DNA from: Candidatus Hestiella acidicharens
GTDB lineage: Archaea > Thermoproteota > Thermoprotei_A > Sulfolobales > Acidilobaceae
Reading direction: 5' to 3'
NCBI GenBank assembly: GCA_015523575.1
Contig: WAJZ01000043.1
Location: 1-6,405, forward strand
Length of the DNA stretch: 6,405 bases
Below are positions 1 to 4,974 of the stretch, one piece after another. Position 1 is the stretch's first letter, and every line of letters starts with the position of its first letter. A model generated the notes under the pieces. It had not been told where the DNA came from. It did no database searches and saw only the letters and a list, made by a program, of their open reading frames with translations. The position numbers and the translations under genes are program-made.

Positions 1-383
1 AGAAGCTAAAAGAGTCAATAGACTCTTTGGTATATGTATCGATACACATAGAGCCCGGCTCGTTTTCTGGCAAATGGAGAATTGCTTTGCTAGTTGATAG
101 GGATGGAAGCCTGGTGAAAAACGTTAAAGATGCAAAAAAGGTTATCATAGTTGATACGTGGAATAAAGTGCTAGAGGAGTTTAATCTTAATAAAGGAGAT
201 CTTAGAGCTGTGGCTGAGCATTTAAAGAAAAGGAAAGTGGGAGCAATAATAACTAACAGTAAGGATGACTTATTGATCATGAAGGCTTATGGAATCGGGG
301 TTTATTATTCCCCTGTCAAGGGTGTGAAGGAATCCCTTGAGCTCTTTAGGCAAGGCGCCTTGGGCTGTTTCGTAAATAATTAA
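1..383 (+). CDS. NifX/NafY-like (dinitrogenase Fe-Mo cofactor biosynthesis fold) domain protein, 5'-truncated
   Basis: This is the C-terminal part of a protein that starts outside the window. The frame is open from base 3, and the first candidate start (TTG at 27) has no Shine-Dalgarno sequence and lies inside the right half of a hairpin, so it is probably not the true start. Counting from that TTG, residues 17-45 form two beta strands (RIALLVD, KKVIIVDTW). Residues 58-112 read RAVAEHLKKRKVGAIITNS, then MKAYGIGVYYSP and VKESLELFRQGAL. This closely follows the family pattern of a helix, an aspartate- or asparagine-containing 'vItg' strand, 'aGIkVy' and a terminal 'veEAl..f..G.l' helix. Known members bind or carry metal clusters (NifX, NafY, NifB C-terminus), but archaea have many relatives outside nitrogen fixation. 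The usual HFGR-type segment before the second strand is absent (KNVKDAKK instead), so cluster binding is doubtful. It could be a standalone protein or the tail of a larger one. The fold call is fairly good; the function is unknown. Confidence 0.7.
   Translation, partial: KLKESIDSLVYVSIHIEPGSFSGKWRIALLVDRDGSLVKNVKDAKKVIIVDTWNKVLEEFNLNKGDLRAVAEHLKKRKVGAIITNSKDDLLIMKAYGIGVYYSPVKGVKESLELFRQGALGCFVNN
9..28. repeat. Perfect 8-bp inverted repeat with 4-nt loop
   Basis: AAAGAGTC (9-16) and GACTCTTT (21-28) are perfectly complementary around an AATA loop. The hairpin lies within the open frame of the truncated first gene and covers the TTG at 27. A 12-bp perfect palindrome, TGTATCGATACA, follows at 35-46. 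Both could be chance in AT-rich coding DNA. If the gene did begin at 27, the hairpin would bury the start codon, which argues for a start further upstream. Confidence 0.45.
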
Positions 384-649
384 AAGTGTTTAGGTATTTT
401 CTATTAATCGTAAGGAAGCGATATAAGGCTTCTCTTCTGCGTTTAAATATGCAAGATAAATTAAGCCAGAAATTGGTGCAGCACATTAAGGATCCTATAT
501 ATGGGCTGTTTCACGATAGCAACAAAAAATTCAAAAATTTTTCATGCACAATCATGATTAGGGAAGTAACGAAGGAGTGGGTTAAGCCTGAAGATGCGGG
601 GAGTTTCCTTTCCCCCTGAAAGCCAGCCAATGAAAATGGGAGGTTGGAA
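384..649. other. Gene-poor stretch after the first gene
   Basis: No convincing gene is seen here. A 77-codon frame begins with GTG at 386, three bases after the preceding stop, and ends at 619. It has no ribosome binding site and its product (FRYFLLIVRKRYKASLL and onward) matches no family I recognise. It uses CGA and CGT for arginine, whereas the truncated gene just upstream uses only AGG/AGA in this region. A T-rich patch at about 395-405 could end transcription of the first gene. AAAAATTTTT at 533-542 is a simple palindrome. GGGGA/TCCCC around 598-615 could form a short stem. The stretch may be a decayed gene or the 5' flank of the structured region that follows. Confidence 0.5.
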
Positions 650-810
650 GGTTATCTGCTACAATTATTTCAAAAGTTCCGAGAGTAGCGGATAACCAGA
701 ACGGTTTCGTTCTCTCAGAAAGCCTCTTAATGAAGATAGAGGAAGTCCATCTATTGCTTTGACCAAAGCATAAACACTGTAATAGATAAGGCAGAACTGT
801 AGCCTCTTTC
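650..810 (+). ncRNA. Candidate structured RNA: cluster of stacked stem-loops
   Basis: Four stems lie end to end with almost no spacer, visible by hand pairing. Stem 1 pairs 650-662 with 685-697 (GGTTATCTGCTAC with GTAGCGGATAACC): 12 Watson-Crick pairs and one G-U, with a 22-nt loop. Stem 2 abuts it: AGAACG 698-703 with CGTTCT 708-713 and a GTTT tetraloop. Stem 3 pairs CCTCT 723-727 with AGAGG 738-742. Stem 4 is nested: ATCTATT 749-755 with AATAGAT 781-787, enclosing GCTTT 756-760 with AAAGC 765-769 and an 11-nt bulge on the 3' side. The strand is assumed plus because the one G-U pair reads as G-U only on that strand, which is weak evidence. No known RNA family is recognised. The stretch GAGGAAGTCC (739-748) resembles the first conserved region of RNase P RNA, but no matching P4 partner follows. 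It could be a noncoding RNA, an mRNA leader for the downstream frame, or a remnant of a mobile element. Confidence 0.35.
721..808. repeat. Direct repeat AGCCTCTT, two copies 80 bp apart
   Basis: AGCCTCTT occurs at 721-728 and again at 801-808. Both copies contain CCTCT, which is complementary to the single AGAGG at 738-742. The same AGAGG can therefore pair locally with the first copy or at long range with the second. In the second case, G735-A736 also pair with T809-C810 across one T-T mismatch, and stem 4 is enclosed. Only the repeat itself is certain; switching is an inference. Confidence 0.5.
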
Positions 811-857
811 CAGTTGATAATTTATTTAATATTGCTTAAAAGGCTAATGGTATAAGG

Positions 858-1214
858 ATGTGCAAGGAGGTAGCTGGGTTTAAAGTAACTTCGGGGGCTA
901 ACAACTTTGAGGTTTTTGTAAAGAAAGGTTTAAATAATCGTTGCATAAAGGTTTTAGGTAGCCTTGATCCGAGCACTATGGCTAATAAAGCTCTTAAGGT
1001 GAAGCCGAGATTAATAAAAAGTCCTCAAGCTCATAGGTGGGATTCTGGCGCGGAGTCAAGATGAAAAGGAGAAGCCTATAATGAATGGGTAGCCTACTTG
1101 AGCCTTACTGGCTTGTTAGGCGTTATTTCAAAATGGTTTTTCACCGCAAGTTATTTCAAATATAGAGGAGGCCTCGTAACACCTATGTTGCCTACAGCTT
1201 TTGTTTTCTTTTAA
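858..1214 (+). pseudogene. Reading frame of unknown function with one in-frame TGA (possible pseudogene)
   Basis: An ATG at 858 opens 68 codons ending in TGA at 1062-1064. The same frame then runs open for 49 more codons to a TAA at 1212-1214, which overlaps the convergent HAD gene end by 4 bp. The first part (MCKEVAGFKVTSGANNFEVF and onward) contains a basic stretch, KALKVKPRLIKSPQAHRW. The second part is rich in hydrophobic and aromatic residues (VAYLSLTGLLGVISKWFF), as in a membrane helix. I do not recognise either. An AT-rich stretch with TTTATTTAATATT (821-833) sits about where a TATA box would be for a leaderless transcript. The simplest readings are a decayed gene with a nonsense mutation, or chance openness. 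A short intact protein (858-1064) is also possible. Selenocysteine recoding is unlikely in this lineage and nothing here supports it. Confidence 0.25.
1198..1212 (+). terminator. T-rich terminator-like tract (plus strand)
   Basis: CTTTTGTTTTCTTTT on the plus strand fits archaeal intrinsic termination, which uses oligo-T without needing a hairpin. It would end any plus-strand transcript from the 640-1200 region just as it meets the end of the convergent HAD gene. Its presence gives mild support to that region being transcribed. Confidence 0.35.
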
Positions 1215-1882
1215 ATGTTTCTTAGGATATCGCAAAGGCTCTCTATTCTAATAGCCCCATATTTTTTCAATACATACTCATCTACTGGTACAGCAATATC
1301 GCTCTTCGTTAGGTAAATCCTTTTTATTCCACTTTCTCCAAAGGCCTGTACGTCATAGATTGTATCACCCACTGCAAACATTACTTCATCTTTATTTATA
1401 TTAGCTTTTTTAAGCCCTAGGATGACTGGGTCTGGGTTTGGCTTTCCTTTTTCGAGCTCATCGCCTGCAACTAATACATCAGGCTCTATGCCTATGGTTT
1501 CTAGCGTCTTGATCGCGGTAACCTTTAATGAAGAGGTTATAATTATTATTTTTAGTTTTTTCTTTCTAAGCGTGTTTACTAGGTCAAGGGCGCATGGCAT
1601 TGGCTTAGCGTATTGCCTTATATATGGCTCAAATACCTTCATTTTTGTCTGCAAAAGCTTTTTTGCGAGCTCATATCTGTTACCAATTTTTCCTTTATCT
1701 GATTTCTCAATAAGCAGAATAGCTATGTCAAGGGCCCTTTTGCCCAGTAGGGTGGCAGTATCTATATTATTAACGTTTATGCCTACTATTTTTAATGATT
1801 CCAACCAAGCTTTTTTATGGGCATTAGCGGTGCTTGCTAGCGTACCATCCAAGTCAAAAATGGCGCCTTTGAACTCTGGCAT
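1211..1882 (-). CDS. HAD-superfamily hydrolase, subfamily IA (beta-phosphoglucomutase/phosphoglycolate phosphatase-like)
   Basis: This 223-residue cytosolic protein is complete, with all four HAD motifs. Motif I is FDLDGT, with nucleophile D10 and acid/base D12. Motif II is the hydrophobic strand KIIIITSS (residues 111-118). Motif III is K147 in GKPNPDP. Motif IV is GDTIYD, with D173 and D177 placed to bind Mg2+. Residues about 16-95 form an inserted helical cap, as in subfamily IA enzymes. Members remove phosphate from, or move it within, small metabolites via an aspartyl-phosphate intermediate. The GKPNPDP motif and cap type point towards the beta-phosphoglucomutase or phosphoglycolate phosphatase branch. 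The substrate cannot be read from the sequence. The ATG has a weak AGGG ribosome binding site 7 nt upstream. The gene lies 92 bp downstream of argS on the same strand but has its own TATA box, so it may be transcribed separately. Confidence 0.9.
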   Translation of the reverse strand: MPEFKGAIFDLDGTLASTANAHKKAWLESLKIVGINVNNIDTATLLGKRALDIAILLIEKSDKGKIGNRYELAKKLLQTKMKVFEPYIRQYAKPMPCALDLVNTLRKKKLKIIIITSSLKVTAIKTLETIGIEPDVLVAGDELEKGKPNPDPVILGLKKANINKDEVMFAVGDTIYDVQAFGESGIKRIYLTKSDIAVPVDEYVLKKYGAIRIESLCDILRNI

Positions 1883-1916
1883 TTTCTTTCCCTTTTACCT
1901 TAAAGCTTAAAAGGCA

Positions 1917-1925
1917 CTATATATC
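1917..1925 (-). promoter_or_regulatory. TATA box for the HAD hydrolase gene
   Basis: GATATATAG on the minus strand is centred about 39 bp before the ATG at 1882. Archaeal transcription starts about 25 bp after the TATA centre, so the mRNA would begin near 1896 with a leader of about 14 nt. This allows expression independent of argS. Confidence 0.45.
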
Positions 1926-1974
1926 TTTATTTATGTTTGCATGTACTTTTTTCTACCTTTAATATAGCTTAAAC

Positions 1975-3885
1975 CTAAAGCCTTTCCAGTAGCGGTATTC
2001 CAATAATTGTTAGCCCATCTTCAAGCACTTGTTTAACTAGACTTACCAAGAAAGCCTTCATCTCCCTAGCACCCCTATCTTTTTCATGTAACACGCTATC
2101 AACCTCATACCATTGATTAAAGAGGTCAGAGAGGGAAATCATGTAACTTACAAGGTCTTCAGGTGCCATGTCGTCTGCTGCCTTTGCAGACACTAAGGAG
2201 TACTTTAAAGCATTTATAAACAATGTTCTCCTCAGCTTCTCCTTTACAGCATTATTATCTATAGATTCATAGTCTATCTCACCATGCTTTTCCAGTATGT
2301 TTTTTGCCCTGACGTAGGTGTATTGAAGATAGGGCCCACTGCTTTCCTTGAGGTTTACAGCCTTCTTTATATCAAACGTTAGGGGTTTTGATGAGTTTAA
2401 GTGAACCATAGCATACCTGATGGCTCCTACTGCAACCTTCTCGGCGAGCTTTTTTGCCTCAGTATTGTCAATGCCTTGGTTTCTTTCCTTTATCTCAAAA
2501 TAAGCTCTTTCCCTTATTTCATCCAAGGCATCATCAAGCGTTAGGTATTCACCTCTTCTCCCATGCATTGCCCTGCCTGGTAGCCTCACTATTTCATATC
2601 CATAATGAATTAAATTGGTAGCCTCTTTAGTATAGCCTAGTGCTAGCAAGGCCAACCTTATTTGGAGTTGTGGAAGTCTTTGAGAAGTCCCTATTACATT
2701 TATCACCTTATTGGCTTTGGTCACTTGGAATTTGTAGATGCTATAGGCTATGTCCCTCGTCGTATATAAAGTTGAACCATCGCTCCTCCTTATTATTAGT
2801 GGCGGAATATCTATAAACTTAGGCAGGTCGAAGCTTTTTGAAAGGTTTTTGTCCCCCTCAAGGAAGTCTTTTATTATTTGGGGGATGTTTATGGCCTCTG
2901 CATCCTTATATATCATATAATATTTGTTTTTCCTCACACTTTCTATGACCTTATCAACCAAGCCACCCCATAATATATCGCTTTCCCAATCCCAGTGATC
3001 GAAGTGTATTTCGAGCCTTTCTAATGTGTTCTTGAAGCCTTCCAGGACGGCGTTTGCTATAGACCTTATTAGTGACTTCTCTGGCTCAAGGCCTTTTTCA
3101 TACCTTACCATTATATTGGATATTACTTTTTCAATATCAGGCATTTCACTTAGCTTGTCAAATATCGTATCGAATAAAGAAGGTGATACCTGTTGCCTGA
3201 GCCTTGCTAGGATAGATGCCAACTTTTCTTCCTCGTTCTTATCATTCTTCTCCTTTGCCGATATAAGATCTATTGTTGTGCTAGATACAGCATAGACCCA
3301 TCCAACGAGCTTATCGGGCTTTATATTAAGTCTCTCGGAAAGCGCTATTGGGTCTTGGTCAATTACCTTAAATCCAAGGGCGGCTATTACTGACTGCCTT
3401 CCCACATCATCAACATAGAACCTCCTGTTTACCCTATGCCCCCTAGCGTTTAGCAGCCTAGAAATGGTATCTCCTAGACATGAATTCCTTGCGTGTCCCA
3501 TGTGAAGTGGATGTATGGGGTTTGCGCTGGTATGCTCAACAACTATCGTTAGGGGCTTATCAATTTCTACGGTTTTTACTTTGTTCCCATCTTTAATGTA
3601 GTTTATAGTTTTTTCAAGGAGCAACTCTTCTTTAAAAACAAAGTTTAGGAAGCCCCTTAGTAGCTTTGTGTCAACAATGTTAGCTTTCTTCCCTAGGGCA
3701 CTATTTATGTTTTGAATTAAGGTATTGGCATCTTTTGTGTATCTCATTGCAGGAAAGGAAAAGTCGCCATACTCCTCCTTTACTGGTTCTAATAGCTGCC
3801 TTAGAACCTCTGTAGAGTGAATTTTCAGGGAGCTGGACAGGGTGTTTGCCATAATATTTATTGTGTCAACTAATGGGTTCTCCAC
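1975..3885 (-). CDS. argS: Arginyl-tRNA synthetase
   Basis: This class I synthetase charges tRNA-Arg with arginine, using ATP, in the cytosol. The 636-residue length is normal for archaeal ArgRS. The N-terminal additional domain covers roughly residues 1-100. The Rossmann catalytic core follows, with the HIGH-type motif HMGH at 128-131 inside EHTSANPIHPLHMGHARNS, a very typical ArgRS context. The conserved stretch SDGSTLYTTRDIAY is at 368-381. The KMSKS position reads AMHGRRGEYLTLDD (439-452), the GRRG-type variant found in archaeal ArgRS, but with His where Ser is usual. The DALR anticodon-binding domain begins around GPYLQYTYVR (517-526), and the protein ends in the usual style (GIPLLERL). 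The start is GTG at 3885, preceded 6 nt upstream by AGGAG. The next Met, at residue 12, has no such site. No T-rich terminator is obvious between this stop and the HAD gene. Confidence 0.97.
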   Translation of the reverse strand: MENPLVDTINIMANTLSSSLKIHSTEVLRQLLEPVKEEYGDFSFPAMRYTKDANTLIQNINSALGKKANIVDTKLLRGFLNFVFKEELLLEKTINYIKDGNKVKTVEIDKPLTIVVEHTSANPIHPLHMGHARNSCLGDTISRLLNARGHRVNRRFYVDDVGRQSVIAALGFKVIDQDPIALSERLNIKPDKLVGWVYAVSSTTIDLISAKEKNDKNEEEKLASILARLRQQVSPSLFDTIFDKLSEMPDIEKVISNIMVRYEKGLEPEKSLIRSIANAVLEGFKNTLERLEIHFDHWDWESDILWGGLVDKVIESVRKNKYYMIYKDAEAINIPQIIKDFLEGDKNLSKSFDLPKFIDIPPLIIRRSDGSTLYTTRDIAYSIYKFQVTKANKVINVIGTSQRLPQLQIRLALLALGYTKEATNLIHYGYEIVRLPGRAMHGRRGEYLTLDDALDEIRERAYFEIKERNQGIDNTEAKKLAEKVAVGAIRYAMVHLNSSKPLTFDIKKAVNLKESSGPYLQYTYVRAKNILEKHGEIDYESIDNNAVKEKLRRTLFINALKYSLVSAKAADDMAPEDLVSYMISLSDLFNQWYEVDSVLHEKDRGAREMKAFLVSLVKQVLEDGLTIIGIPLLERL

Positions 3886-3890
3886 CTTAA

Positions 3891-3895
3891 ACTCC
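3891..3895 (-). promoter_or_regulatory. Ribosome binding site fixing the argS GTG start
   Basis: AGGAG on the minus strand stands 6 nt (TTTAAG) before the GTG. It decides in favour of the GTG over the Met 11 codons further in. Confidence 0.6.
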
Positions 3896-3920
3896 TATTC
3901 TTTAAAGTCTCTTTACTATG

Positions 3921-3928
3921 CTTATAAA
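3921..3928 (-). promoter_or_regulatory. TATA box for argS
   Basis: TTTATAAG (minus strand, within GCTTTATAAGC) is centred about 40 bp before the GTG start. It predicts transcription from about 3900 and a 15-nt leader that would include the AGGAG ribosome binding site. It forms the left half of a divergent promoter region shared with the transporter gene. Confidence 0.5.
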
Positions 3929-3990
3929 GCTGTTTGCTGCTTTCAGTTTATACAATTCATAGCATTTTTCTAGGCTAAAGGCTTATTAAC

Positions 3991-4029
3991 CGTGCACAAT
4001 TTTAAGGTATATATATGGAAGTGTGCACG
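3991..4029 (+). promoter_or_regulatory. Promoter of the membrane-protein gene with TATA box bracketed by an inverted repeat (candidate operator)
   Basis: The TATA box is TATATATAT at 4008-4016, with an A/T stretch before it as a possible BRE. Transcription would start near 4037, leaving a leader of about 12 nt. CGTGCAC at 3991-3997 and GTGCACG at 4023-4029 are perfect reverse complements separated by 25 bp. Each contains the palindrome GTGCAC, and the two are about 32 bp (three helical turns) apart, centred almost on the TATA box. A dimeric regulator bound at both sites would sit on one face of the DNA and could block TBP/TFB. The TATA call is fairly solid; the operator is inferred, and the regulator is unknown. 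It differs from the published bacterial NikR operator pattern. Confidence 0.5.
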
Positions 4030-4048
4030 CAGAGAGGGTTGAGATCAG

Positions 4049-4969
4049 ATGAACCCCTTGCTCCAGATGCTGAACCCTGCAGGTACAGTGACGCTAGCCT
4101 CTATTATAATTATTTCATATATCTTGGGGTTATTGCACGGCATAACGCCTGACGAACACACTTGGCCCATAACGTTCAGCTATGCCGTTGGAAAGTATAG
4201 CACAAAAGGTGGTATGATTGCGGGTTTCCTATTCTCTTTAGGTTTTACCATACAGAGGTCATTATTGACAACGCTAGGTTACATAGGCCTGGCAAAGATC
4301 TACCGCATCTACAACTTAGACGGCCCCATATACATTGCCGTTGGTATAGTCATGTTTATTGCAGGTTCCTACGTGCTCCATGGAAGGTATATACACTTTC
4401 ATTTGATACCAACAAAAAGGCATGTAAAGAGGGCAGAAAGGCTAGAGATAAGCCAAGATGTTCCCTTAAAGATGACTATAGTCCATGGTCTCATAGCAGG
4501 ATTCGGCTTTGGGGCCTACGCTTCCGTTATAACCTTTATATTGGCCCCAGAGGTTCCATCTATACTCTATGCTCCCCTGCCAGGTCTTTTCTTCGGGATA
4601 GGAACAATGACTATGCAGATACTTATTGGCGCCATATTTGGCTCTGTTATGAAGAAGATGGGATATGAAGAATCTCAGATAAAATACGTTGGCCTGAAAA
4701 CTGCAGGCAACACACTTTATTATGGAGGTCTAGCCTTTGCTGTGATAGGGGCCCTTGTCGTTCTCCTTCCATCTATTGAAGCTTTTGCAATATCTACAGG
4801 GAACCCAATACCAAACTTAAATGCAATAAACATAGGCTTCATACTTGTGGTATTCGTAGTTGGGATTATTGGTATAGGCAGCATGCTAAAGAGTTATCGT
4901 GATATGAAAAAATCCACCACGAATAACCGTAGCTTGAGGCTGGGCTCTTCTTTAGTAGAAGAGGGCTAG
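4049..4969 (+). CDS. Polytopic membrane protein, NicO/nickel-cobalt permease-like (putative metal transporter)
   Basis: This 306-residue integral membrane protein has about seven hydrophobic helices, at roughly 12-30, 55-80, 94-110, 142-165, 178-200, 222-241 and 258-279. The first helix ends in HGITPDEH (30-37), followed by a second helix. This recalls the HX4DH signature of NiCoT/NicO nickel-cobalt permeases and the related UreH/DsbD-like proteins, but with one extra residue (HX4DEH). The second half begins with a matching VHGLIAGFGFG (145-155), suggesting the duplicated architecture of that superfamily. The loop after helix 3 is rich in histidine (H111, H116, H118, H125), a plausible metal-binding patch. 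The C-terminal tail (about 280-306) is charged and probably cytoplasmic. No cysteine is present, which argues against DsbD/CcdA thiol-redox transfer. The start is the ATG with GAGGG 10 nt upstream. Metal transport is inferred, and direction and ion are unknown. It is transcribed alone from an operator-like promoter. Confidence 0.75.
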   Translation: MNPLLQMLNPAGTVTLASIIIISYILGLLHGITPDEHTWPITFSYAVGKYSTKGGMIAGFLFSLGFTIQRSLLTTLGYIGLAKIYRIYNLDGPIYIAVGIVMFIAGSYVLHGRYIHFHLIPTKRHVKRAERLEISQDVPLKMTIVHGLIAGFGFGAYASVITFILAPEVPSILYAPLPGLFFGIGTMTMQILIGAIFGSVMKKMGYEESQIKYVGLKTAGNTLYYGGLAFAVIGALVVLLPSIEAFAISTGNPIPNLNAINIGFILVVFVVGIIGIGSMLKSYRDMKKSTTNNRSLRLGSSLVEEG

Positions 4970-4974
4970 CATTT

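Noticed and set aside
386..619. 77-codon frame starting at GTG as a gene
   Set aside because: It has no ribosome binding site, no recognisable family and atypical arginine codons, and a frame of this length is not rare by chance in AT-rich DNA. It is described under the gene-poor stretch instead.
735..810. RNase P RNA, suggested by GAGGAAGTCC (739-748) and GCAGAACTG (791-799)
   Set aside because: The first motif matches conserved region I, but the sequence after the CAGAA is not complementary to the expected P4 strand. The bases after GTCC pair locally instead, and the stretch is not GC-rich as expected for a thermophile.
866..920. tRNA, suggested by GTAGCTGGGTTTAAAG resembling a D-arm
   Set aside because: No acceptor stem, anticodon arm or T-loop follows at the right spacing.
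965..1064. Basic tail KALKVKPRLIKSPQAHRW as the remnant of a TnpB-type transposase C-terminus
   Set aside because: It is only a loose resemblance. No zinc-ribbon cysteines, catalytic motifs or element ends were found nearby.
1062..1064. Selenocysteine insertion at the in-frame TGA
   Set aside because: Selenocysteine is not known in this lineage, no SECIS-like hairpin was seen close downstream, and the residue context suggests no redox site.
1422..1910. 162-codon plus-strand frame opposite the HAD gene
   Set aside because: It is a shadow of a clear HAD hydrolase with all four motifs; the plus-strand product looks like reverse-complement coding sequence.
3026..3295. Plus-strand frame opposite argS
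   Set aside because: It is a shadow of the argS coding strand, low in complexity (Ser/Phe/Leu) and without start signals.
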